From Blasia pusilla (taxonomy: Eukaryota > Marchantiophyta > Marchantiopsida > Blasiales), in the NCBI GenBank assembly GCA_050084515.1, contig CM114272.1, positions 27,962,001-28,026,000 of the forward strand: DNA of 64,000 nt, written 5' to 3'. The notes beneath the pieces were generated by a model, which saw only the letters and a list, made by a program, of their open reading frames with translations, ran no database searches and was not told the origin of the DNA. Shown one piece after another: positions 1-12,233 of the stretch. The stretch's first letter is position 1, and each line of letters begins with the position of its first letter. The position numbers and the translations under genes are program-made.

Positions 1-609
1 CGTACACGGGAGAATTATAAATTAACCTGAGAGGGGGTGGATGGGAATGCATATAATGAAGTGATAGGCATGTTTCAATCTAAGTGCGGGAATATTTTCA
101 AAAGCGGGAAAGTTTCACACGTTGACAAGTCGATCTTATGGAAGGATGTAACTCTCGAGACATGGAATTTTCCGTATGCAACCTTGGCACATTTGTGGCT
201 ACATGTGTGTCAATACATGCACGTGTGATAGTACACAACAGATTGCTAAAAGGTAATAATGAAGAAGAATCTTCTCTATAATAGTCTTCACAAAGGACAT
301 CACTTTGTCATTAGCTAATGAAATGGATACACCCTTAGGCTAGAGGTTTGATGAGTTCTTTATTACATGTGCCTATATCCTCCACTAAAAAACAACTTAT
401 TTTTGGTAATGCCCTTATATATTGTAAGAAATGGATCTCCATTGCTTTGCTTCAAATCATCTTATGAAACCATCTCATGCAAGATGCCCACATAATGTTT
501 TATGTTTATTTAATTATTAAAAATATTTACAACCTCTAAGTGTGACTCGTGTTTCACATAATTTATATACCTTAATTCTAATGGGCCATTCACAATCTCT
601 TCCTACACA

Positions 610-782
610 TCTATATAATTAAAAGAGAACAGGGTTTGAAGAAACCCTCCTCAGATGTTGGCACCTGTCCTCTAAGGACTTTTATGGTGTTGACACATGT
701 CACTTTGAGAGAGGGAGTTGAATTAAGGAGAGATAATAAAGAAAATTAAATATCATATGTGAATAGCATGAGCACCGGCTAG
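610..782 (+). mobile_element. Short non-autonomous Helitron-like element
   Basis: The element begins TCTATATAATTAAAAG after a host A and ends GCACCGGCTAG before a host T. This is the 5'-TC...CTRR-3' and A/T insertion pattern of plant Helitrons. No terminal inverted repeat or target duplication is seen, as expected for the class. It is only 173 bp and has no coding capacity, so it would need Rep/helicase from elsewhere. The same GCACCGGCTAG end recurs at 61232-61242. The hairpin usually found just before CTRR is weak here. Confidence 0.6.
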
Positions 783-904
783 TGTAATGTGATTCCCCTA
801 TATTGGTTTTAGTTTCAAGATCTTAATCCGGAAACATAGGGAGTGATTTCAGATCCTCTCTTAAATTTTTTTTACCCTAAACAATTTTTTTTCCCCTAGC
901 CAAA

Positions 905-1275
905 GAAAATTGATTTTGGATCACATTTTTATTACGAGTTAGTGTATAGTCTGTGAATGGAAGAGATTAATGATATTGCACATAAATTCAAATTTTTTTC
1001 TCGCTACCCCTAGCATGTGAAACATTTTCTTGCTGCCCAGTTGTCACGTGTGAAGCATAGAGGTGTTTGCAAATCAAGAAGGCACTCTCCCATAATAATA
1101 TAGATAAATAAACAAGTGGATTTAATACACACTAGTAAGGTGCCATTACGATGCATGAGAAAAAAAAATGCTTGAAAAGCCAACGTAAAGTCCGCGAAGG
1201 AAAGAAATTAATGATTTTGCACATAAAAATTATTTTTTTTCTTGCTGCCCCATAATAAAAAAAGCACTCTCCCCT
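905..1275 (-). mobile_element. Two inverted Helitron-like repeat copies
   Basis: Read on the minus strand, one copy starts at 1104 with TCTATATTATTATGGGAG after an A. It runs through a CACGTG-containing stretch, an ATTTGC/TTGATTTG box and a CATGCTA-GGG box to about 905. A second, internally deleted relative occupies about 1132-1275. The same order of boxes occurs on the plus strand at 5348-5480 and 63678-64000, so this is a dispersed family. The 3' ends are not securely placed. Confidence 0.5.
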
Positions 1276-1277
1276 CA

Positions 1278-1456
1278 TCTATACTATTAATAGAAGAGCG
1301 TTTTCCCATGGGGACACCAGAAATTTTTTTTATTTAAAAAAAAACATGTGTCTTTTTTAATCCAAAAAATGACACGTGCGTAAGGGAGGGCATTCAAGTT
1401 CAGGCTTTAGGGGTCGGCAACATGGGGGACCGTGGTCCAACACGGATCCTATCTAG
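1278..1456 (+). mobile_element. Non-autonomous Helitron-like element with 3' hairpin
   Basis: It starts TCTATACTATTAATAG after an A and ends CTAG before a T. A perfect 5-bp hairpin (CCGTG, loop GTCCAA, CACGG) at 1430-1445 lies 7 bases before CTAG, where Helitrons carry their 3' terminator hairpin. The length is 179 bp and there is no ORF. It abuts the inverted copies to its left, so the first 1.5 kb is a cluster of this family. Confidence 0.6.
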
Positions 1457-3089
1457 TAATATAAAGAGAAACCCTAAACCACGAGGGAGCCGTAAAGAAA
1501 CCATTTTAGGGTCACCCGGTACTCGGGAGGGTGAATGAAAATGGTCCGGGTTACGATTTAGTCCAAAGCTCGAAAGCACTATACGCGTGCACGCACAAAG
1601 AGAGAGAGAAAGAAATAGATGGGAAAAGTGCCAAACGCCAGATCCGAGCCCGAGCCCGAGCGCACAATGGTACTAGGATTATGCCGGTATCATGAGACGT
1701 GAAAATCTGGAACGGCATCGGGATTCCAGGCGAGGCGCACATGATCAGTAGGCTCATGACGTCGTGTTCAATTATGTGATCAGCCGAGCAAGAGCTCGAT
1801 CGGGACCGATCGGCGAGTGGAGTGAATCCAACGATGCTCTTTGAAACAAACATGCACTAGTCGTCGCTTACATCTTGTCGAGAAGATATGTCCTCTAAGT
1901 GGCGTGTGAAATCAAAATACTGCGCCAATTTTCGTGTACTGCTTACGAATATCGAGACCGCCTTCCTTCCTCGAGTTCCGCAGAGAACCCGAGGAGAAGG
2001 TTCTGAGCATTTTGAGTGAAAGTGGTCCATTTTTAATAGCAAAAACGAGGGCGAGCATAGTATAGTATCGACAGCCTTTTGGAGGGTGAGCAAAGGGCCT
2101 TGAATTGATGAATCGTAGATCCCAAATCGTCTGAGATCATGTGTACAATCGTGATGGTACTGTCGCAGTGCGTGATGTCTTCTGCGGGGTTCAAGAAATT
2201 AAGTTGTTCGATTGCTATGGTCAACTGTGGCGATACTGTAACATCGAGTACGCACGTGAGTAATTCTCCCTTACGTCGGTTAGAGATGGTGAGGAAAACC
2301 GGGGCGAAGCTTCATCAAATCTTGAAAACACACGAAAAAGTTTGCCAGCAGGACACATCTTTGGTAAACATCATTTCGCTGTTCGCATACGTACACCTTG
2401 AATATCGAATCATATCATCGAAGCAGTAAGGTTTTCTTTTCTTTTCTTTTGTTGTCTGTTTCCTAGTAGTTGCAACCTAAAGCCATAATCGGAACAAAGA
2501 ACTCGAGATCGTGCGCACTCACCCATGGAATCGGCGTAGATATGTACAGCGCTAGTTTCAATTCCTTACAATCACTTTACAACTCTACTAACGGCTAACA
2601 TTTGCGCCAAGCGCATCTGGCCATTCGTAGAGAGCTAAGAGAGCTATTATAGACCTGTCTTTGAATGCAACCTTAAGAATTTCCGGTGTTACTCAACTCC
2701 ATCTGTTGATGCGTTCTAGCGTAATCTGATGTATTGAGGTTCGTTATGGAACGAGTATTTCTACTAAAGTACGTATGGCACCGTCCATTGGCGCGATCGG
2801 AGTCAACAGGACTTCCATCAGATTCGTGAATTACTGCATATCATGATCACAACATAATCACAATTGCAATTCCAATTTGCAAGTCTCGTCTCAGTTTTGA
2901 CATAGGCCCTCATCGAGCATGGCGTAATTGATGAGTAGATGCGAGTCAATTCCTCGATCTGACAAATAATCCCGAAATATGGGCAATTCTTCTCACCTCG
3001 GCTCCTGTTATGAGGTAAACAATCTATTCTTGTTCGCTGCACCAGGATAGAAGTGCTAGGAGGCTACCTTGTAATGAGTGGTTTGATTC
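1457..3089. other. Unassigned non-coding stretch
   Basis: No gene or element is recognised. Open frames up to about 100 codons occur on both strands (for example 1551-1853 minus and 2139-2429 plus). They show no family motif, no consistent splice partners and no repeat homology within the window. The right end probably includes the eroded 5' part of the LINE that becomes recognisable near 3090. Confidence 0.4.
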
Positions 3090-5290
3090 TCAATGCAAGC
3101 AAGCAAGGGTAAAATCAGTGAACAAATCTTTGGATGTCCAAAGTCGGCTTACTATGACGAGCCTTTACAAACACTTGGTGAAATCTAAGAAACGAGTTTT
3201 CTTGCGGCGGAAGCAGGAGTCCTTATCATGAGAGCTGCATGACGACCCCAAATCATTTTGGAGACGGTTAGTAGTACGGGCTTCAAAATCTACTCTTGAT
3301 CCCAAGTCTTTGATATCTTTTGCCGAAAAACTCTACTTCTTCATCGATGCTACATCTATGCCCCGTTGTGAAGGCATACCGGACTTATTTTCTGAAGCAG
3401 AGGTGATGACTCAACTAAGAAGATTAGCAAATGGCAAATGTGAGGATTTGGATGATCTTTCTATTTAACTTCTCAAGTGGGGAGGAATTTCTATCGGACC
3501 GATCCTCACCAAAGTATTGGGTGATGGTGCTATCTATGGTTTTCCTTCTACTTGGTCGCTACGGGAGATTGTTTCTCTTTACAAATCAGGAAGGACTTGG
3601 TGACAAACTATCGCATTATCATGGTGGGTAAGTGTTTTTGCCAAGCGGTTTGGGAAATTGGTGCAGTCAAGTTGAGCGCATGGACATAGTCTTTCCAAAA
3701 GAGAGCACGGGTCCAAGCTGGTTTTTGCCCAACATACAACACCATCAACCATATCTTGGTCTTACGTGTTTTATGGAAGAAATCTAACGGCAATGGGAAA
3801 GTTTTGTTTTGCGGTTTCATCGATTTCAAGAAAGCTTTTGATACCATACCTCATGAGCTCTTATGGGATAGGTTGCAAGCCATTGGAGTACCACCAAATC
3901 TCCTAGCAGCCGTGGCCACGTTGTACCATTCCGTTCGGGTGAAGATCAAAGATTCACAAACTCAAGAGATCTTGAGTACTATCGGAGTCATTCAAGGTTG
4001 CCCTCTCTCCCCTACTCTATTTGGAGTTTTCATAGATGATATCGAAAAGTGGTTGGAGGAATGTAATGGTGAAGGTGTCAAGCGTGGAGGCTTTGTCATC
4101 CAAGCTCTATTGTATCCAGATGATATCATATTACTAGCACGTGGTGGAATTAGTTTACAAAAATACGTTGACACTTTGGCAAGTTTTTGTACCCAGAATC
4201 AGATGGAGGTTAACATGGAGAAGTCTAAAGTCATTATAGTGGGTACTAGATCCAAGTTCTCGTTCTTTTACAAAGGTCTACAATTAGAATAAGTGAAGAG
4301 TTACAAATATTTAGGCATTGATTTCTCTCATGACTATAGTTTGGCACTTTGTGTGCAAAAGAGAGTAGAAGCTGGTTACAAAGCTCTATATTCATTTTTA
4401 AATTAGTGTAGAAGAGTTCATCTTGTGTCTTGGGGTCTTAGGAAGTTCTTATGTAGGAGCTTAGTGTTGCCCGTGGTCTTATATGGGACCCAAGTTTGAG
4501 GCCCTAGTTGTAAGAAGATAGGTCGGGAGCGCATTGAGAGGGTGCAAAGGATCTTTCTACAAGAAGGATTGGGTGTAAGAAACCAAACTCCTTATGCTAT
4601 TCTTCTTGCGGAAATAGATTGTCTTCCTCTAGAGGCTGAAGCTCTCTACCTGACCATCACTTATATCGCAAGGGTGAGATCTTTTGATGTTTCTTGCCTC
4701 CCTCATCAAGCTTTGCGAGCCATACGTTCCATAGGTTGGATTGCGGATGTGGTGACTTGGTCTTCAAAGTGGAATGTGGCAGAATAGGATTGGGACTTGA
4801 AACTGATGGCACTCCGCGAGCATCTACAGAAGCAATTTCTCAACATTATTTGGAGTAGCCCGAGCACAAAAATAGAGTTTTATCAACTTCATGTTAATCC
4901 TATGCTTGTATATTTTGAACAAGGATACGAACTTGCGGGGATCTCCACGTTCTTACGTCATATTATCGCACGACATAGAACAGGGTCTCATAGGCTAGGA
5001 ATTGAGGAAGGACGATGGTTTAATATTGAGAGAAGTGAACAAATTTGTAGGTTATGTAATGGAGAAAATATTGAGGATGAAGGGCATGTGTTTGTTACAT
5101 GTCCAAGGTATGAAGAGATTAGACTAGCTCATAAAATAGATGTGGAGAATTTATATTCTTTACTACAGCTAGTGCCTTATGATTTAGGTTGTTATATTAG
5201 GGATATCATTATTCATCGCTCAAGTGCTCTAGGCAATAGCTAGGAGAAGGTCTTTAGGATCTTTTTCCGGGTCAGTGAATGAATTACTTG
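3090..5290 (+). pseudogene. Degenerate non-LTR (LINE) reverse transcriptase
   Basis: This is the relic of a non-LTR retrotransposon polyprotein. The linker before the RT is readable from about 3090. RT motif A (FIDFKKAFDT) lies near 3816-3845 and the [10 protein letters not shown] motif near 3990-4020. The catalytic box near 4114 reads YPDD instead of YADD. The thumb/connection region follows with several stops. The C-terminal zinc-binding RT domain near 5045-5110 shows CRLCNGE...DEGHVFVTCPRY. The element is broken by frameshifts and stops (near 3466, 3600, 4292, 4405 and 4786), so it cannot make a functional enzyme. A relative of the same clade, with YADD intact, lies on the minus strand at 48687-51125. 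No poly(A) tail or target duplication was identified. Confidence 0.85.
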
Positions 5291-5347
5291 TAATATGTTT
5301 TTTAGCCTTTTGACCATTTGGGTCCCACGAGATTGATCTATTTACCA

Positions 5348-5480
5348 TTTATATTATAATGGGAGAGTGATTTTTTGATTTGCGATCTCTATGTTTGCAA
5401 GAACATATTTCATATGCTACGGGCAGCAAGAAAAATAAATAAATTTGTATGCAGTATTATTGATTTCTACCTTTCACGGG
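5348..5480 (+). mobile_element. Helitron-like repeat, 5' part
   Basis: It starts TTTATATTATAATGGGAG after an A (TC changed to TT). It carries the TTGATTTG box and the CATATGCTACGGGC box in the same order as the copies at 905-1104 (inverted) and 63678-64000. No 3' CTRR end could be fixed; the repeat fades near the CACGGGCTATAT stretch. Confidence 0.45.
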
Positions 5481-5697
5481 CTATATATCCCTCTGGCGCA
5501 CGTCCGACACGCATGTTCAGATACACAATAGCTAAACAGAATGAAACTCGATTGCAACCAAGAAAATACACCAGATAATTTGCTAGATTTCCCGGCCTAC
5601 CAATCGTATCCCAACAATTATCCCTAAATAAATGTCCACAAGTTTCAAACATGTGTTGAAACCTTTTATTATCAAAATTCTCTTCCTACTCTAAGGT

Positions 5698-6110
5698 GTA
5701 TGGAATTTTTGATGCAAAAGGTATCCACATCCTCTTATGATGTGCGCTTGGTGAATGATTGAGAACCACCCACATGGGATTAGAGAGGCAGAGGGTTGTC
5801 ATGTAGGATACTCCTCATTAGGCAAGAGAAGTTATATGTCTTACGTCCTACTTCACAAGAAATCTCGTATTTAAGAGGTGATCTTATTATGTCCCAGGAT
5901 GGTTTTTTCTATTTGCTGATATAGTGGTTATACCAACACATTCTGACTTGTGAGTTGGGCAGTTGATGTAGCTCCAAGACTCAATGAGTTAAGTTATGCA
6001 GTTAGACATACGATCAATGGATTTAATCATGTTATAATGGAAGTTTTGGGGCACTTACGTGTGTCTTTTTGATATTTTCCCAAAAACACGTGGAGAAATA
6101 TCGATTGTGT
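5698..6110 (+). pseudogene. 3' fragment of nuclease-type LINE (copy 1)
   Basis: Plus-strand reading gives a decayed match to the C terminus of the element at 62070-63545. The recognisable pieces are GIFDAKGIHIL near 5700 and NELSYAVRHTINGF...VLGHLRVSF near 5975-6070. The upstream reverse transcriptase is absent, as for a 5'-truncated LINE insertion. Stops and frameshifts interrupt it. The match to two other copies in this window is the main evidence. Confidence 0.6.
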
Positions 6111-8216
6111 CCTTCTCATGGGCCCTCTCTCTCCGTTGTCACTATTTTTTTTCACGAAGACATCTCAATGGCATTATATTTGCACAATCATTAGTGATCA
6201 TTCCTCACGTCAAAGTGGTTGGTGGCCACTCATTTTTTTGTCCATTATATCTCACTAATCACTAATATTTGCGTCAAATTTATATCAAACTATTAATGGC
6301 CTAACTGGTTGAAACTATATTTGTACAACTTATTGCCCTTCCTTTTTGTATGTATTGGTTGGGATGTTATTTCCTCTCGTTCTCCCCTTATTATGAGTTC
6401 GATTCTCCGTAGATACTTTGTGCAAATGTGAAAAGTTCCATACATGGTCCGGGTAGTTTTTTTGTGACAACCGGTCCATTTCCCGACCGTACAAAACCGA
6501 AGAGTAATTTGTGAAATTTTCTTCATTCCGGCCAGCTAAACAGACACAAATACAAAGGAAAACCTGCCAATATCGTTGGTTTTTGGCCAGTAAGTGAGAA
6601 ACTGAATCGGAAATTTCCAAATTCTTTCGGCTAGCTCAGACGTGACCCCAATTCTCCCCGACATTGGTTCCACATATGACACTAGTTCATATTTAGTAAG
6701 TCCCATGCTACATGCCACTTTGAAGTAAATAGAGCTCTTGCATGTATGGATGTATGCATACATTCCCCCCGGGACATTTGACCGGTGTTGTGTGTGTCAT
6801 GCTTTGGCACTTCAGCTTGGATCATTCTTCACTGAGTTTCATTTTCCATTAATCATTGCGGCCCTTCCAAGTTCTCCCTATTTCTTTTTCTTGCCATCTA
6901 GCCTACCCACCTATCCTACCATTGCGATAACGTATTTGAAGGATTCATGCTGACCCTTGGATATTCTTCACTTTGGTGTAGAAGCTTGCCAGTGGTTAAA
7001 GTACAATTCTTGCTCGTTTGGCCGAAGCCATGGATCATTCCTGCAAGCTCTAGTCAAACTCATGGGGCAGAAATTCTGAAATCTAAATTCATGTGTTCCC
7101 ACTTGGCAAAGATCTAAACCAATGATGTTCCTCGAAGACTTAGTTCCATCCAACCGCAAGTGACCCTATAACCACGTTTTGGGCCAGTTACAAAAGGTAG
7201 CTAGAGAGATCAAACATGACCGAGAATCCCAAACTACCAACTAATTTAGAATCAGCAAATGGCTATGAAGAACCGAAATTACTTCTAAGAAGCAGTGCTG
7301 GCTTATTCGGGTTACTTGCAATATACCTTCGACCACCTTGGAAGTCGTGACATTTGTGCATAACCCCATAGAAACGCAAGACATACTTTTGTCCACAGCC
7401 CTGACAAACCGATATCTTATGATCTGCGATATGTGGAAGCTCCAGGACTGGCCCTAACTAGACTAGATGTAGGTATTAATTGAAAGGGATGAGCTGCCTT
7501 AGAAAACTTGCCGCTTAAATGACACAAATCATCAATGACAGGATCAATCTACATGTGATACCGAGACAAGCGACGCTTTGGTCAAGTCCAGATGAGTAGG
7601 AGCCGAAATTTATTAGAAACAGAAACCTGACGCCTTTCTTCTCCCATATAGACCATGAAGGTGGCGAATTTTGGGTTTCAGCTTTGAAGAGTAAATCTGT
7701 CCCGTGTTCTCTTGCAGAGTAGCATTAAGTAGTCTCTTGCGCTGAAGGAATGTACATGAGTTCAATTTGGTACAAACTGTCTAGATTGTAACATAGAGAT
7801 TATGCAATGTGGCCATGACCGCATATTTCCTTGGTGCAACATTCTGCCACACAGACGTCCACTTCACTTTGAAGATGGTTCTTGGTATTCGTAACCAAGG
7901 TGGTAAGGTTCAGTCCTGTGGAAAAATATTCAGCTGATTTCAAACCCAGCTTGCCACTGTGGAGTGACCAGAAAGGACAATGAGCATAACCCTAGCTGTT
8001 GCGACATGGAATGTAGGGCAGTGTTGAGAAGCCCAACAAGAAGAAAACTGGGCCAGTATGTGGTCTCTGAATTCTTCCCACAAGCTTGATCTATCCCACC
8101 TATGGTTGTGCCTTGGACCTGCATCGTTCACAGCAGTATGCAGTCACTGCCTAGCAAACCAACTAAATGATTTGAAACAACAAAGTAGGAGAGATTCCGA
8201 ATCCGGTCTACCAGCT
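6111..8216. other. Unassigned; possible SINE and stray exons
   Basis: No complete gene is recognised. At 6296-6405 a box-A-like TGGCCTAACTGG and a box-B-like GAGTTCGATTCTCC suggest a decayed tRNA-derived SINE, although their spacing (about 85 bases) is too long for a clean call. On the minus strand, 7330-7450 reads as a short open stretch with a CxxC pair (CQGCGQKY...HKCHDF). Stretches at 6968-7159 and 7930-8131 are also open. These lie 3' of the thioredoxin gene and could be an unrelated gene, spliced 3' UTR or chance. Confidence 0.25.
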
Positions 8217-10838
8217 TCACTGACACTCATGCCAAGCATTGCAGGCAGAAGGCCCATTGAGATGATTGGAGCCAAAACAAGGTCCAGGGTTAGTATCAAA
8301 CCTTAGGCTAGAGACCAAGTTTTTCAGCTTGTCCTTCACTGCTCCAGTTAATTCACCGACAAGCTTGCCTCCTTTGTGGAAATGAAATGTTGGCTGTGAC
8401 GACGTCACACAGGTACATCACAAAGCAAACAATTCATTCAGATCTCAGGTTTAAAAAAATTCCTTTCAGTTTATGGGCACTAACAAAGTCGCCAGTTCTA
8501 GGTGCATGGTTGGTGCACCCCTTTAACTTTTAAACCATCCACCAGTTCTAGGTGCATTGTTGGTGCATGGTTGGTGCACCCTCAGGGATAACCAGCTGTC
8601 ATAACGCTGAGAGCTCATCTTCAAGGTCTTCAGAGCATTTTCATTTGTGTGCAACAACTACCAAAAAGGGGAAAAACGTTTGACACTTACCACAACCCCA
8701 ATATGTGCACTCTTCATCGTTTCTTCCAGCTCCAACTACACACACAGTTTTTACAGGTCAAACCATCTGGACAAGGACAAGAAGATAGTGATGTGAGGTA
8801 GGAAGCCTGACAGACATGATCATCAAGGTCTGGTTGCATTCAACAATCATGAGAAATTCTCACTTCACTGTAAACAGGAGTGAAGCTGTGCCATACCGTA
8901 TCCACATCAACTTTTAGAAATTTGACATCCTCGAACTGCTGACTAAGCTCGTCTATAAAAGGAGAAATTTGCTTGCCTGCACAACAATTACACCATCAAA
9001 TGCTCACTCTAGAGCTCCTTCAACCAACCCTGTGATAGTTCTGTGGCTCACTTCACGGGTGGCTGTTCTTGGACGAGAAAGTCTGAAAATCCAAGATAAT
9101 GAGCTCTTCAGCATGAAGGGAAGCTTTGGCATTTGCCTGAGTAATTCATACAACCAGGTAATTGACCCCAAGACCACTGACCACTTGCTTTACAGCACTT
9201 AGGTCTACAGATGCTTCATGCACAGGCTGGGTATCTCCTCTGACTGCAACACATCTACGCACAGCTGTGTAACCAGATTGCCCCAATCTATTTTAATTAG
9301 CCGTGTCCCGGTAATGTATGCTAATGCTGAAGCAATAGGAAAGCCTCCTAAGAGTATGTGATTCGGCCCTGATAAATTATAGCAAGCTTCTTCTTTAGCC
9401 ACATCAAAGTAAACAGCTAGCACGGTGTAGTAAATCTGCTTCATTCAGTCTAAGCTCCCCTATAGCCTCTCCCGTTGTTGTTAATGTGGATAGTACCAAG
9501 AACGCAAATGGGTTGAGGAATAAGACCGTCCATCCATTATATCTTGTCTCTCAGAAGGGAGGTGGCTAGCTTTGCACAAATTCAGCCACTACTACTTCCA
9601 GATCAGGAATGAAACAGAGTGCATTTCATGGCGTTACAAAGTACATACATGGGCCACACCACCGAGCTGTGTAATACACAACAGCAAGAGACTTGTCACC
9701 TGCACAAACAAACTTTGTCAGTGATTAAGTGTGATACAAAGCGCGGTTTCGATCAGATTATTTTGAAGACACTCATCGTAGTCACTAAGAATGAATTTCA
9801 ACCACAGAACCTGCACCTACCTATCTAACCACCCTAGGCACCAAATATTTAGTCATATTCATGTGAGCACGATATGTCAGCTAGAATACATCAAGTTTAG
9901 AAAGCAAATAGTATCATGGCTTGTCTTAATCCCGGTCAGAGTTGAGTCACACGACTAATGAAGTAGTAGGCTTAACCAGCCAGTTTTCGAGTTGTTCAAA
10001 TCCCCAAGGATAATAAAATTCTTTACTTTTCGTGCCTCAATGTTCTCGATTTAAGAGAACACCATGTGAATAGATTAAATATGTGCGATCCCAAATGAAG
10101 AAGAGAATGAGGCCACTGTCTGATTCTGAGTTTCCACTGAGCTACACAATCCATACTTTCCTTGACAGTCTGAAGGAATTCATGTGTGGGACAGACGTCA
10201 TGATTTAGAGTTTTATGTCTATGATGTGATGGTGTTGAAACGAATCGGAGAACCGATGACTCAAAAAGAAACCTCAGAAATCGCTTACCCTCTACTTCTT
10301 TCAGAAGTTTTGAGAATTGTTGGTCGTCCTCCACTACGACCACTTTTGATGAAGTTCCTGTTGAAGAGAGAAAACTGGTAAACTATTAAGTATAAGAGAG
10401 CTGTACGGATTCAATCTCTAAAATAGGAAGTTTAATGCAATCAAATCGTTTTCTCCCGAAATGAAGAGAATAGCTGAGTGAGAATGAATCCAAAGAAACC
10501 AGAGGACCCAAACAGAGACATAATTTGGAAACACCGATGATCAAAATCCTGAATTCAGAGTGCGCCAAGATTAAATTGGAGCTTCGATTAGTGGATATAG
10601 GAAGAGCGAGGACGCCACCTGCACCGGAGGAGAAACGTCGAGGGTAAGCAGCGAACGAAGATGGCATCGCCCAGGGGGTCGAGGGAGGAGAAGATCCGGA
10701 TGGGCGAGCCACATGACAATGTTGGTGCTTCCAGTGTGACAGGGGAATGCGCATCATCGAGGACCGAAGCCCCACCCGGGAGACATGACTCGCCATCCTT
10801 CCAACAACACGCGCGGCGACTCTTGCAACCATCGCCAC
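8217..10838 (-). CDS. Mitochondrial thioredoxin (o-type-like), six exons
   Basis: Minus-strand exons inferred from GT-AG borders: 10838-10619, 10357-10289, 9699-9649, 8976-8897, 8735-8691 and 8393-8217. All phases join, giving 213 codons plus stop. Residues 1 to about 73 are Arg/Ser-rich with no acidic residues (MAMVARVAARVVGRMASH... RRFSSGAG), typical of a mitochondrial presequence. The thioredoxin fold follows: KVVVVEDDQQF, then the redox site YYTARWCGPCK split between exons 3 and 4, then ISPFIDELSQQFEDVKF, and the cis-proline segment VVPTFHFHKGG beginning exon 6. Both catalytic cysteines are present, so it should reduce protein disulfides in the matrix with NADPH-thioredoxin reductase. The presequence and the SSGAG-VVVV junction resemble plant Trx-o. 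The C terminus runs about 25 residues past the usual LKNLV end, so the true end may be spliced differently (a GT follows SSLR). Introns are 161-672 bp. Confidence 0.88.
8490..8580. repeat. Short tandem duplication in thioredoxin intron 5
   Basis: CCAGTTCTAGGTGCAT(G/T)GTTGGTGCA occurs twice about 50 bases apart, and GGTGCATGGTTGGTGCACC is itself repeated. It lies wholly within intron 5 and shows no coding or splice signal. Confidence 0.6.
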
Positions 10839-12233
10839 CAGCCTCGGAGGATCGCTCCACCAAACGCAGAAGATGCTATGCTCAGCCTTCTTCAGTACTC
10901 GTCTCGGTCACCTGGAAACACCTGAAGGCAGAGAAGTGAGGGGTTTAGGCACATCTCCTTCTCTAAGTTCAATTTCACGCCATTTTCTCCCATATTCCTC
11001 TCATATTCTGATATTTTCTCACGCCGTTTTTGTCCTATTTTCATTTTTTTAATTACTTGTACTTTCCATGTTTACTACATTAAATACCATTAGGAAATTC
11101 CTAGTCCATGGAAATATTTTTATTTCAATTCAATTACATTTAAAACTCTATTTTGTGTACCCATGGACGATGTTGAAGTTCACATGTTAATAAAACAAGA
11201 ATGCGGCCCTCTAGTGGCGGCGATATGCTGCGCTCATTGTAGATTAAGATATAAGGATTGTGAGAACGACGGTCATATGGACAAGGGCAGATTGTGGGCG
11301 ACGCTTTAGGATGTTCTGTTTAATTCAATGGGTGTTCTGTTTAAGTCAATAGAAGTGAAGTTGTAAATAGAATGTTAGAATAAATAGATGGTGAGAGAAA
11401 ATGTTTGACATATTTTTAGTTTAACAGTTATGTGAACGTCATTGACATTTAATTGTGGGTGACAGTGAAAGTTAATTAGCAGCGCTGAATAGTTGGTAGA
11501 ATGGCCAATAAAATACGAGCTTTTGAAATGGTTGTTTAATGATTATGAGCAAGTGCAAATCGGATGACAGCATCCAAGTGTGAGTGTAAGCTGTTGTAAA
11601 ACTTTCCAACAGCCTTAGGTTTCAGAGTTGTGTGGGATTGGAGAGAACCTTGGTTAGAGATAATGTATATGAAATAAGAAACACCGGTAAGAAATAAGTG
11701 TAACAATGAATCTGCTTGTTAATTTGTTGTTTACGGGCCTTGAAACGATGCAACAATGGCCATGACCAAGAATGCTACAATATAACGAGAGTAGACGGTA
11801 CAAAAAAAAGGCTCCCCAGAAACTGAGGTGTTAGCCTTAAACAGCAAGGAAGTATCTAAACAGAATAGTGTGCCATAACTAAAATATACCAAACAAAGTA
11901 TTGAATGGCAGCAAAAAACTAGAAATACACTAGAAGAATTATGTGGTTTTTATGACTAGGCTTTAAATGAACTGCCGAAAGAATGACTCAAAGTATAACT
12001 AAAATGGTTTAGTCCTAAAATTTAGGGTTGCACAACTCACATAGTCATGCACTTATTACTAAAGTAGTTATCAATACCCTTTAGTAAAGACTAGTCGTAC
12101 TAATTTCACTTGCCTAGTAATACAGAGTCATAAATAACGACTAGTCTGTTTTTGTGATCTCATGCTCCAATGGTAACGTATTTTTTATGGGATATATAAA
12201 TATATATATGTCCTACGTTCCTAGGATAAGGTT
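10839..12233. other. Intergenic, 5' flank of thioredoxin gene
   Basis: This is AT-rich sequence upstream of the thioredoxin start. The first ~100 bases are GC-rich and probably hold the promoter and 5' UTR; no clear TATA box can be tied to a start site. No gene or repeat is recognised in the rest. Confidence 0.4.

Noticed and set aside
2139-2429. 96-codon plus-strand ORF
   Set aside because: No recognisable domain, no splice partners and overlapping open frames on the other strand; length is within chance expectation.
9985-10002. Box-B-like GTTCAAATCCCC in thioredoxin intron 2
   Set aside because: No matching box A at a usual distance and no tRNA fold; probably chance.
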